Shown: positions 35,741-43,572 of the stretch, piece after piece | How the letters are laid out: each line of letters opens with the position of its first letter | How positions within the stretch are numbered: the stretch's first letter is position 1 | Source of the DNA: Pseudomonadota bacterium | GTDB lineage: Bacteria > Pseudomonadota > Gammaproteobacteria > Burkholderiales > Burkholderiaceae_C | DNA length: 64,000 bases | Direction of reading: 5' to 3' | NCBI GenBank assembly: GCA_030538085.1 | Contig: JAUNUR010000004.1 | Span: 36,869 to 100,868 of the forward strand | Program-made: the position numbers and the translations under genes | Notes under the pieces: model-generated | The model's database searches: none | What the model was told of the DNA's origin: nothing | The model's input: the letters and a program-made list of their open reading frames with translations, nothing else

Positions 35741-36828
35741 CAACCGCCCGCAAGCGAGCCGCCGGCGCATTGCCATCGCACCCGGTGCGCCGCGCCGTCG
35801 GGCGTGATCGTGGCGCGCAACGGCAAGAAGCGGCGAATCACCTCGATATTGGTGCGCAGGTGCTCCGTCACCTCGCTGCACGTGAAGCCCGCTTCACCAC
35901 CACTGCGCCAGACGGCCAGCGCCAGCAGCAGCGCCCACTGGTCGGCCAGGTGCGGCCCCAGCGCGGCGCCGTGGCCGGCATCGTCGGCGCCGCGCTGGTA
36001 AGCGCGCACCTGCGTCAGCAGGCGAGCCGCCACTTCCTCGGCGCTGACGCCGCGCGCACCGTATTCGGTGAACACCTCGGTCACGTGTTCGTATCGCAGC
36101 ACGGCCATCAGCGCATTGCCCGGCCCCTCGTCCTGGCGCGCATGGCCGTAGTGCAATTGCTCGGGCGCCCAGCCCATGCCGGCGGCCAGCGCCTGCAATT
36201 CGCGCGTCGCCACGGCGCGCGGCAGGCCGGGGCTCAAGGCCTCGCCATGCGCGCCCACCAGCGCGCCCCGCTCGGGCAGGTCGAAGGGCTGCAGCGGCGT
36301 GGCTGGCGGTGTGATGCGCGCCTGCACCTCGCCACCGCCCGCGGGGTAGAAGCCATGGCGCTTGAGCGTCAGCGCCAGCGGCGCCGGCTGCCCAGGCGCC
36401 AAGCGCGTCAGCAGCGGCGCATAGGCGTCGCGCAGAAAGTGAAAGCTGGGCGCCATCGGGTTGTGGGTGCCGCCGGTCAGGGTGAGGGTGCTGGGCGCAT
36501 CGGCCCACAGCAGCGGCGGCAGCACGGTTTGCAACACCAGCACGGCGCTGCCCGCGCTGCTGATGGTGAAGGTGTAGTCGCCCGCGCGCACCGTGCCGGG
36601 TTCGAAGCGCAGGCTTTTGGAACCCAGCGCCGCGCCCTCCACCTGCGCGCCGCTGATCGCCTGCGCGGCCTGCACGCAGGCCAGGTGCTGGCGCATCAGG
36701 CCGGGCTTGGGCCGTTTGGCGCGGATGTGGTTCAGCGCCACGGGCTGGCCCGTCAGCACCGACAAGGCCAGCGCCGTGCGCAGCACCTGCCCGCCGCCTT
36801 CGCCTTGCGAGCCGTCGATTTCAATCAT
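35740..36828 (-). CDS. rtcA: RNA 3'-terminal phosphate cyclase RtcA
   Basis: 362 residues. RtcA converts RNA 3'-phosphate to 2',3'-cyclic phosphate using ATP, making ends that RtcB can ligate. Family motifs are IDGSQGEGGGQVLRTALALS at the start, IRAKRPKPGLMRQHLACVQA near 40, RHGFYPAGGGEV near 160 and GPHLADQWALLLALA near 300 (the His is in the region of the catalytic residue). It overlaps the nucleotidyltransferase gene by four bases and is about 7 kb from rtcB rather than in the same operon. Confidence 0.96.
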   Translation of the reverse strand: MIEIDGSQGEGGGQVLRTALALSVLTGQPVALNHIRAKRPKPGLMRQHLACVQAAQAISGAQVEGAALGSKSLRFEPGTVRAGDYTFTISSAGSAVLVLQTVLPPLLWADAPSTLTLTGGTHNPMAPSFHFLRDAYAPLLTRLAPGQPAPLALTLKRHGFYPAGGGEVQARITPPATPLQPFDLPERGALVGAHGEALSPGLPRAVATRELQALAAGMGWAPEQLHYGHARQDEGPGNALMAVLRYEHVTEVFTEYGARGVSAEEVAARLLTQVRAYQRGADDAGHGAALGPHLADQWALLLALAVWRSGGEAGFTCSEVTEHLRTNIEVIRRFLPLRATITPDGAAHRVRWQCAGGSLAGG

Positions 36829-37679
36829 GATGTGGTTCCCGTTCCGTGGTCAAAGCGCAGCACCGTGTCGTACAGGCAGGCATCCAGCGCGGCGGCATCC
36901 GCATGCGGCGCGGGCGCCTGCAACGGCTGCGCGGCGTGCGCGGCCAGCTCTTGCGTGATGAAGGCGTGCAGCAGCTCGCGGCGCGGGCCGTAAGCTGCCT
37001 CGCCAGCCTGCATCTTCACGGCCAGCAGGTCGTTGATGGCGCCGATCAGGGCCGCGTCGCGCGCGCTGTCCAGTACACCCTCGGCCAGCGCGGCAAAGCG
37101 CATGGGCGGCGCGCCGTCGTCGTGTTGCGCGATCCAGCGCGCGGCCAGCAGCGGGCGCAGCACGTACAGGTATTTCTTGGTGCGCACCTGCTCGCCCTGC
37201 AGGTATTCGCGGAAGTTCTTGCGCGCCATGGCGGCGTAGTGGTGCCAGGCGCGCACGCGCGAGAAGTGCGAGCGGGCCAGGCCGCCAAGCGCTGCTGCCG
37301 CCTCCTCGTCCTGCCGGTACACGATGGGCGAGCGCAGCCATTCCAGCAGCGTGGGATTCGATTCATGCAGCAGGCCCAGCGCCTTGCGCAAGTCCCAGCC
37401 GCCCACATCCAGCACGTCGTTGATGGGCAATTCGATGACGTCGCGCTGCTTGTGCACCGTCAGGTACCAGGGCAGGCGGTTGACGTAGATGAAGCGCACG
37501 TCGTAATCGCTGTCGGGAGAGGCAAAGCCCCAGCCACGGCTGCCGGATTCGCAGGCGAACAGCACGGTGACGCGGTGCTGGCGCTCGATATCGGCCAGCG
37601 CGGCGAGGATGCGCTCACGCACGTGCGGCTCCACGGGGTGAGCGCTGAGCAGGTGTTCCGGAGATTGAGTTGTGGTCAT
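36825..37679 (-). CDS. Polymerase-beta-type nucleotidyltransferase associated with RNA repair
   Basis: 284 residues. The nucleotidyltransferase signature is CESGSRGWGFASPDSDYDVR near 40-60 (GS, then DxD). A helical region follows with WDLRKALGLLHESNPTLLEW and YRQDEEAAAALGG. It matches the YcgL-like (COG3541) group seen beside RNA-repair genes. It probably adds nucleotides to RNA or another acceptor, but the reaction is unknown. Its stop overlaps the rtcA start (ATGA), so the two are coupled. Confidence 0.85.
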   Translation of the reverse strand: MTTTQSPEHLLSAHPVEPHVRERILAALADIERQHRVTVLFACESGSRGWGFASPDSDYDVRFIYVNRLPWYLTVHKQRDVIELPINDVLDVGGWDLRKALGLLHESNPTLLEWLRSPIVYRQDEEAAAALGGLARSHFSRVRAWHHYAAMARKNFREYLQGEQVRTKKYLYVLRPLLAARWIAQHDDGAPPMRFAALAEGVLDSARDAALIGAINDLLAVKMQAGEAAYGPRRELLHAFITQELAAHAAQPLQAPAPHADAAALDACLYDTVLRFDHGTGTTS

Positions 37680-37760
37680 GAGTGGTGGTGCGTGGTTTTG
37701 GACGAGAGCAGGCTTCCATACTGCTTCGGGTTCAAAAGAACAACGGTTCGGACAGGATGC

Positions 37761-37894
37761 GATGACGAAATGACCTCGCTGCGCTTGGATGACGGCGGCT
37801 GCGCCGCCATGACGCCCACTGAGTGCGAGGTGGCTTGGTCATCACCGACATCATTTCGTCATGACGCCGCGCAGCGGCGAAGTCATTCCGTCAT
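37761..37894 (-). repeat. Dispersed repeat family B, copy B2
   Basis: On the minus strand it reads ATGACGGAATGACTTCGCC, then GCTGCGCGGCGTCATGACG, and ends GGTCATTTCGTCAT, matching 8884-9017. The flanks also share a GGTTCAAAA-like word with copy B1. It fills most of the gap between the nucleotidyltransferase start and the VWA gene stop. Confidence 0.8.
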
Positions 37895-37899
37895 CGGTA

Positions 37900-39720
37900 T
37901 CAATCCATGTGAAACACCTCGCCCTGGTGCGCAAACGCCAGGCGCTTGCCGGGCGGCAGCAGCCAGGCGTGGCTGCGGCGCACGCTCAGGTGGTCGCATT
38001 CGCCGTCGGTGATGATGAGCAGCGGGCCGTCGCGCGGGAAGTCGGCCGCCGCCTGCAGCAGATCGACCGCCGGCTGCAGCACGGTGCCGCCACGGCCCTT
38101 GAGCTGCACGCGGCCCGCGATCTCGCTGGCGGGCAGATAGCCCATGTCGTAGGGCGCGGCGTCGCAGCAGACCAGGCGCACGGCGGGCACTTCCTTGGCC
38201 TCGGCGTAGCTTGCGATCGCCCCCAGGGCGCGGGCCAGCGCGTGGCGGTCCATCGACCCGGAGGTGTCCAGCACCACGCCGAAGGTGCGGCCATCGCGGT
38301 GGTTCTCGTCGTGCACCACGCGCGGGCGCGGGATGTCGGGCGTGGCCGACTGGCGGCGGCTCAGGCGCGCGTAGCTGCGTCGCGTGTCGATGGGCGGAAA
38401 GTGGTGGTCGAACCAGCGCGCCAGCTGCACTTCCCACGGGATGGCGGGTTGCAGCACGGCGTTGATTTCCTCCAGCAGCGCGGCGGGCAGCAGGCCGCGC
38501 CCCTGTTGCTGGTGCAGCAGCAGGCCCTTGCCCAGCTGTTCGCGGCAGAAGGCGTCCAGGTCGGTGAAGGGCGCGCGCTCGGGCGACAGGCGGCGGCGCA
38601 GCATGTCGCCCTGGTAACCGGCCAGGGTGCAGAGTTTGCGCATGCGGCGCAAGTCGCGCGCCAGGCGGTCGTACACCTCCTCGGCCGATAGGCCGCGCAG
38701 CGCCAGGTCGTGCAGCAGGCCGATGGCGGGCGGCGCGCCCACCTGCATCTGGATCAGCCAGTCGTTGATGACGAAGTCGCACGCCACGTTCCACAGAAAC
38801 GGCTCGCGCCCCTGGCAGCGCGCGCCGTGGCGCAGCGCCACGTGCAGCACCTCGTGGGCGATGACGAAGCGGGTTTCATCCACCCCCAGCGCGGCGGCGG
38901 GGTTGAGGTAGATGGTGCGCAACTGCTCATCGACGGCGGCCACCATCACCTCTTCACGGCGGCACAGCTCGGCATCCTCGATGAAGGTGAAGGCCGCCAC
39001 CATGCTGCCCAGCAGCGGGTAGCTGCCGATGAACCAGTCGCGCGCGCGTTGCGTGTGGGCGCGCAGCGCGTGGCGGCCCGCCACCGGCGGGGCATCGCCG
39101 CCCAGGGCATCGCGCACGCCGGCCGCCACTTCAATGGCTTGCTGCACCGAGGCGGCAATGCCCTGCGCGAAGGCCTCGGGCCAGGCCGCCGCGCCCCACG
39201 CGAGACCCGGCACGGCACCCCAGTCGGGCGGCGCCTGCAGCGTAGGCCAGGGCGCGGCCAGGCTCAGGGCTTGCGCCCACGCGGGCACGCCGTGCTCGCA
39301 GAACTCGCGGTACCAGCGCGCCTCGTCCCACTGCGGCAGATCGGGCGGCAGCGCCATGCCCTCGGGCGCGCGGCCGAACTTGATGCCGTGCATGAAGCGC
39401 GCCGTCACCACGTCGCAGGCCGCGCTCCAGGCCGGCCAGTCGCCACGGTCGGCCTGCCACAGCTGCAGGGCGTGCAGCAGCACGGCGCGGCCCATGGCGT
39501 AGGCCCACTCGGGCGGCTGTGCCAGCCGCTTGGGGTGCAGGTGCACGCTTTCGTCGCGCCGCGCCAGCAGCCAGCCGGTGGCCGGGCAGGTGGACGTGTC
39601 GTTGCGCACCCATTGCACACGGTAGGCCAGCTTGCCGAACACCGGGTGGGCGCGCAGCAGGGCCAGGCCCTGCTCGTAGGCACGGGTGGCGGGGTTGGCC
39701 TTGGCGGCGGACTTGGCCAT
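37900..39720 (-). CDS. VWA-like / zinc metallopeptidase protein (DUF2201 type)
   Basis: 606 residues. The N-terminal half carries a metallopeptidase HExxH (VIAHEVLHVALRHGARC near 333). The C-terminal half is a von Willebrand A-like domain with a MIDAS DTSGSM near 470 and LIITDGECDHLSV near 560. This matches the DUF2201 pairing with a MoxR ATPase. It probably acts as a metal-dependent assembly or remodelling factor; the substrate is unknown. ATG 39720 is five bases after the MoxR stop. The frame is open upstream to 40182, but that is antisense-like sequence inside moxR. Confidence 0.88.
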   Translation of the reverse strand: MAKSAAKANPATRAYEQGLALLRAHPVFGKLAYRVQWVRNDTSTCPATGWLLARRDESVHLHPKRLAQPPEWAYAMGRAVLLHALQLWQADRGDWPAWSAACDVVTARFMHGIKFGRAPEGMALPPDLPQWDEARWYREFCEHGVPAWAQALSLAAPWPTLQAPPDWGAVPGLAWGAAAWPEAFAQGIAASVQQAIEVAAGVRDALGGDAPPVAGRHALRAHTQRARDWFIGSYPLLGSMVAAFTFIEDAELCRREEVMVAAVDEQLRTIYLNPAAALGVDETRFVIAHEVLHVALRHGARCQGREPFLWNVACDFVINDWLIQMQVGAPPAIGLLHDLALRGLSAEEVYDRLARDLRRMRKLCTLAGYQGDMLRRRLSPERAPFTDLDAFCREQLGKGLLLHQQQGRGLLPAALLEEINAVLQPAIPWEVQLARWFDHHFPPIDTRRSYARLSRRQSATPDIPRPRVVHDENHRDGRTFGVVLDTSGSMDRHALARALGAIASYAEAKEVPAVRLVCCDAAPYDMGYLPASEIAGRVQLKGRGGTVLQPAVDLLQAAADFPRDGPLLIITDGECDHLSVRRSHAWLLPPGKRLAFAHQGEVFHMD

Positions 39721-39725
39721 GCGCG

Positions 39726-40787
39726 TCAGGCCTTCTCGCGGCGCTCCACCAGGCGGGGCAAATCGCGCACCACTTCCACCATGTACCAGGCGGGCAGCGT
39801 CTGGCCGTTCTCGTCGGCCACCACGATCTGCGCCATCTCCAGGCTGATCTGGGCCAGGTCCTTCAGCATTGCCTTGGAGGTGTGCACCAGCGTCTGCACC
39901 TCGCCGCTGACCAGGTTCTTCTCGGCCGGCAGAACCTTGAGCAGCCGCGCGCGGAAGGCCTGCGCCAGGAAGTAGAGCAGGTCGCGATCTCGCGGCTCGT
40001 GCGGCCACCGGGCATCGCCCTTGAGGATGGCGTCCAGCCGGTGGCGGTCGTCGGCCAGCTTGGTGAAGGCCTTGAACTGCGCCGCGTGCTGCGGCGTCAG
40101 GCAGCCCGCGGCCACGGCCTCGACCATGCCCGGCGCGGGCGCGTCGCCAAAAGCGTGCAGCGCGTCGCTCAGCATGTGCCACGCGCGCGGGGTGGAAAAC
40201 GGCTCTTCATGGCGCGGCGGCTGGCTCCACAGGTGGTCGGGGCGCTGCGTGAGGTAGTCGATCACCAGCGGGTGCAGCCCCTCGGCGACGGCCCATTGCA
40301 GCCATTCGCTGGCCGACACCTTCATGTGCACGTGCACCATGCGGTTCATCAGCGCCGACGACATGGGCTTGACGATGGCCGAATCCTGCGCGCGGTTGCC
40401 CGCGCCGATCACGATGGAGCCGGCGGGCAGTTCGTACTCGCCCACGCGCCGGTCGAGGATCAGGCTGTAGAAGGCCTTCTGCACGTCTTGCGAGCAGGCG
40501 TTCAGCTCGTCGAGGAACAGGCAATACGGCTCTGCCCGCGCGATCATGGCGGGCGGGCAAAAGCGCGTGACGCCGCCCTGAATCTGCGGCACGCCCATCA
40601 GATCCTCGGGCGCGAGCTGGCTGCCCAGCAGCGACACGCAGGGCAGTCCCACGCTCCGCGCGAAGCGCGCCACCAACGCCGACTTGCCAATGCCCGGCGC
40701 GCCCCAGATGAACACCGGGCGCACCGTGGCGACGTTGAGCAGGAAGTCGGCGAGTTGGGAGGGTGTGAGTGAAGTGGCGGCTTGCAT
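39726..40787 (-). CDS. MoxR-type AAA+ ATPase
   Basis: 353 residues. Walker A is WGAPGIGKSALVARFA near 30-45, Walker B is YCLFLDELNACSQDVQKAF near 92, and sensor 1 is IVIGAGNRAQDSA near 125. The arginine finger region is ALMNRMVHVHM. MoxR proteins remodel or insert cofactors into VWA partners; here the partner gene is directly downstream. Cotranscription is expected. No clear sigma-54 site was found upstream. Confidence 0.9.
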   Translation of the reverse strand: MQAATSLTPSQLADFLLNVATVRPVFIWGAPGIGKSALVARFARSVGLPCVSLLGSQLAPEDLMGVPQIQGGVTRFCPPAMIARAEPYCLFLDELNACSQDVQKAFYSLILDRRVGEYELPAGSIVIGAGNRAQDSAIVKPMSSALMNRMVHVHMKVSASEWLQWAVAEGLHPLVIDYLTQRPDHLWSQPPRHEEPFSTPRAWHMLSDALHAFGDAPAPGMVEAVAAGCLTPQHAAQFKAFTKLADDRHRLDAILKGDARWPHEPRDRDLLYFLAQAFRARLLKVLPAEKNLVSGEVQTLVHTSKAMLKDLAQISLEMAQIVVADENGQTLPAWYMVEVVRDLPRLVERREKA

Positions 40788-41284
40788 GAAAGGCGTTGCG
40801 CGTGCGGCGAATGGGTTTCGGGTTCGATAGGGTCAGCGAGATGGCTGGGCGTGGTCAGTCAGGAAGCACCTTGGCGATGCGAGTTACGATGGCACATCGG
40901 ACAGTTCTTGCGCCAGCACCGCGTGGAGTGGTCGTGCCCAAGGGCAGTTCTGATACCGCTTTGCGTTCAAAGCGATGACAAATGACCGCGGCTAGCGCCG
41001 CATGACAAATGACGAATGAGGCCATTTGTCATTTTGAAAGCCAATGTGTATGAGTCATGGTCAGCGCCACACGATGCGCTGGTCGGCGCTCAGACCCAAC
41101 CAGATGTTGGCCCAGCAGACAGCCACGGCAGGTGTCGAGACATGGGAGCATGTACGCGAATTTCGACGGAGCGGATGCCGTACGGTTGAACACTGGTCAT
41201 TTCATACCCCAAGGATTCTTGTAAATCGTTTCGCGAAGAAGCCATTGCTCGACCCGTTGCTTGGGCATGAATGCCCGCTCAACG
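40788..41284. other. Intergenic region between moxR and the second PIN toxin
   Basis: About 500 bases with no convincing gene; short frames on the plus strand overlap repeats. Repeat family C copy C2 sits at 40955-41046. A GGGTTCGATAGGG word near 40820 resembles a T-arm but I could not extend it to a tRNA-like fold. Confidence 0.5.
40955..41046 (+). repeat. Dispersed repeat family C, copy C2
   Basis: CCGCTTTGCGTTCAAAGCG, then ATGACAAATGACCGCGGCTA and GCCGCATGACAAATGACG, then CATTTGTCAT and TTGAAAGCCAAT. It matches 33855-33945 in the same order and orientation. Confidence 0.8.
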
Positions 41285-41683
41285 TCAGTCCACCAATTGC
41301 GCGGGCTCCCCCAGCTTGTTCAGCAGCTTCACCGCCTTTCTGTCGAACGAAACAAAGGTCTCGGCGCCCAGAAACCGGCCGCCATACGCCATCACGCCGT
41401 CGGCAAAATCACCGCCGACGCGCAGCAGGGCCAGCCCGGCTTGCGCGGCGGGTCGATCCGTTTGCACCTTGGCGATGTTGAGCACGTCCTGCACAGCGTC
41501 GGCCACCTCGGCCTTGGTCACGCCATAGCCTCGCTCCAGCACCCAGCACAGTTCGCACAAGGCGTGCACGGGAACGGCCACCAGACTGGCTGCTTCGAGT
41601 GCGCGCGCGGCGCGGGTGGCCTGGCGCGTGTCGTCGTCCATGACCAGGCGCGCCAGCACGTTGGTGTCGGCGGTGATCTTCAT
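41285..41683 (-). CDS. vapC: PIN-domain ribonuclease toxin, second copy
   Basis: 132 residues. PIN acidic residues are ITADTNVLARL (Asp near 5), HALCELCWVLERGY (Glu near 43), GGDFADGVMAYGG (Asp near 94) and VSFDRKAVKL (Asp near 114). It is a VapC-type RNase unlike the first copy in sequence. The start overlaps the antitoxin stop by four bases. It lies inside the RNA-repair island; a role there is only suggestive. Confidence 0.9.
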   Translation of the reverse strand: MKITADTNVLARLVMDDDTRQATRAARALEAASLVAVPVHALCELCWVLERGYGVTKAEVADAVQDVLNIAKVQTDRPAAQAGLALLRVGGDFADGVMAYGGRFLGAETFVSFDRKAVKLLNKLGEPAQLVD

Positions 41684-41937
41684 GGCGTCTTGCCCGCCGC
41701 GGCCTCGGCGATCACGGCGTTCATTTCATCCACGCTCAGCTTGGCGCGTTGGCCCCGCCCCTTGAGCTTGCCTTTCAGATCGGCAAAGCTGCCCAGCGGC
41801 TCAGCGGCTTGCAGGGCCAGCATGCCGCCCGGCAGCTTCTCGACCCGGATCCGCTCGCCCGCCTGCAAGCCCAGGTACTGGAGCAGCTCTTTCTTCAGAG
41901 TGACCTGCCCCTTAGCGGATACCGACAACGTCGTCAT
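41680..41937 (-). CDS. vapB: AbrB-domain antitoxin, second copy
   Basis: 85 residues. The AbrB/SpoVT domain is LSVSAKGQVTLKKELLQYLG, then LQAGERIRVEKLPGGMLAL. The C-terminal tail (LSVDEMNAVIAEAAAGK) should block the PIN toxin. ATG 41937 follows AAGGAGTCACGTC. The in-frame extension to 42027 is unlikely. Confidence 0.88.
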   Translation of the reverse strand: MTTLSVSAKGQVTLKKELLQYLGLQAGERIRVEKLPGGMLALQAAEPLGSFADLKGKLKGRGQRAKLSVDEMNAVIAEAAAGKTP

Positions 41938-42034
41938 GACGTGACTCCTTAGTGAAAAGTAAAGCATTTTTTCATTACGCAATGAAGGGGTCAAGCCACC
42001 CTTCACGCCACCTGCCCGGGGCCGCACGACGCGC

Positions 42035-43453
42035 TCACGCCTGCGCCTGCCGCCACGCCAGGTACTCCGACCGCTTGAGCCGGTGGCGGGCGACGCTGCC
42101 TTCGTGCAGATTGGCGATGGCTTCTTGCAGCAGTCGCGCGAAGGCTTCTCGATCCGGCGGCGAGGCCAGTCTGGCGGCCTGCTGGCGCGCCCAGCTTGCC
42201 GTCGGGCGGCGGCGCTCGCGCACCAGCGCCTGAACGGCGGTGGTGAGCGCCTCGCGGTAGCGCAGCTTCAACGGATCGGGCTGCGCCATGCTCTGCGTCA
42301 CCGCCAGGTAGCGCTGGCATGAGCGCTCGTAGGCCCACACGAACACATCGCGCAGCAGCTCGACGCGGCCCAGCTCGTACACCGCCAGCGTGCCGTCGAT
42401 ATAGGCCTGCTCGGGCACATCGACGAAGGACAGCGGGCACAGGTTGTGGCGGATGAGCGGAATGTTGGCACCCACGCGCGACACGCGCTTGTTCACGTCC
42501 TCGAACGGCTGCAAATAGGGCAGTTGCACCATCAAGAAGAACGCCTGCTCGAACGGGTCGTCGATGGCCTCGGCCTTGGACAGCAACAGCCGAAAACAAC
42601 CTTCCAGCACCTGCGGCATGGCCAGTGGCACGAACACGGTGCCCGTGATGTCCACGGGCCGCCGCCGCAACCGGCCACTGGCCGCGTCGTCGTGCATCAG
42701 GTTCTGCGACAGCAGCGCATGCAGGTTTTGCAGCGTGAAGGGGTTGAAGCCGATCTCGTCCGCGTCGTCCACCAGCATCTCGATGGCGGCCTTGTGGTTC
42801 AGAATCATCTGCGTTTCCTGGGCTTCCTTGCCTTCGGCGGCCTGGCCGAATTCGATCAGGCGCTGGGTGTCGAGCCGGGTGTAGGTGTTGCCCTCCAGCC
42901 GCGACGAAGCCCATGACAGATCGACCAGCAGCCGCGCCAGAATGTCGCGCGCGTAGGTGCCCGCCGGGCGCTGGTCGACGGCGGTGCGCCCCAGTTCATG
43001 CAGTTGCACGCGCAGTGAGGGCGACAGGTACGCCGTGCGATTGGGTTCGTAGGCTTCCAGAAACTCGCGCTGGTAACCCACCGGCTGGCGCAATGCCAGC
43101 GGTTGGCGCACATGGGCGCGCAGGCTTTGTGCTTGCGCCGACAGCTCGATGGCGCCGCCATAGGCGCGCACAGTGTCGAACACCTCGTCGCGCGCGGCGG
43201 CCTGCTCCTGCACCAGGGCGAGCTTGCGGTGCCCCTCCAGATACACGCGCGCCACGCTCGCGCCGCTGTGCGTCACATAGCCGTGTCGCTGCAAAACCGC
43301 CAGGCGTCGTTGCACCGTGCGGCGCTGCACCATGCGCTCCAGACGCCCGGACAAGGCCTCTTCAAGCGCGGCGATGCCCAGGCCGGCGGGTTCGCCCGCC
43401 AGGGCCAGGAGGATGGCCTGGTCCAAGGCGTCCAGTGATGGATTCGAGGGCAT
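42035..43453 (-). CDS. Fic-family protein with altered catalytic motif
   Basis: 472 residues. An N-terminal winged helix (LDALDQAILLALAGEPAGLG; RRLAVLQRHGYVTHSG) precedes a Fic fold (TYARDILARLLVDLSWASSR, LEGNTYTRLDTQRLI). The active-site loop reads LQPFEDVNKRVSR instead of HPFxDGNGRxxR: the catalytic His is Gln and both glycines are lost. AMP transfer is therefore doubtful, and a regulatory role is possible. ATG 43453 has AGAAAGG upstream; 43483 is an alternative. A repeat-rich operator lies upstream. Confidence 0.85.
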   Translation of the reverse strand: MPSNPSLDALDQAILLALAGEPAGLGIAALEEALSGRLERMVQRRTVQRRLAVLQRHGYVTHSGASVARVYLEGHRKLALVQEQAAARDEVFDTVRAYGGAIELSAQAQSLRAHVRQPLALRQPVGYQREFLEAYEPNRTAYLSPSLRVQLHELGRTAVDQRPAGTYARDILARLLVDLSWASSRLEGNTYTRLDTQRLIEFGQAAEGKEAQETQMILNHKAAIEMLVDDADEIGFNPFTLQNLHALLSQNLMHDDAASGRLRRRPVDITGTVFVPLAMPQVLEGCFRLLLSKAEAIDDPFEQAFFLMVQLPYLQPFEDVNKRVSRVGANIPLIRHNLCPLSFVDVPEQAYIDGTLAVYELGRVELLRDVFVWAYERSCQRYLAVTQSMAQPDPLKLRYREALTTAVQALVRERRRPTASWARQQAARLASPPDREAFARLLQEAIANLHEGSVARHRLKRSEYLAWRQAQA

Positions 43454-43498
43454 GACGGCCTTTCTCTGGAGCGAATGAAGCACGCGACATTGGTGTGC

Positions 43499-43570
43499 CG
43501 CGACAAAAGCACGACATGAGTGTCACTCAAATTGTCGTGCTTTGTCGCGCTTTTGTCGTGTTTTTGTCGC
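43499..43570. promoter_or_regulatory. Repeated GTCGTG/GTCGCG operator upstream of the Fic gene
   Basis: CGCGACAAAAGCACGACA (43499) faces TTGTCGTGCTTTGTCGCG (43532-43549), and TTTTGTCGTG plus TTTTTGTCGCG follow to 43570. The repeated half-sites suggest cooperative binding by a winged-helix protein, possibly the Fic protein itself. It lies between rtcB and the Fic start. Confidence 0.6.
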
Positions 43571-43572
43571 GC

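Noticed and set aside
39721-40182. N-terminal extension of the VWA/metallopeptidase frame
   Set aside because: Lies inside moxR in another frame and lacks domain features.
40810-40870. A further tRNA-like unit near GGGTTCGATAGGG
   Set aside because: No pairing outer or inner helix and no TACA could be found around it.
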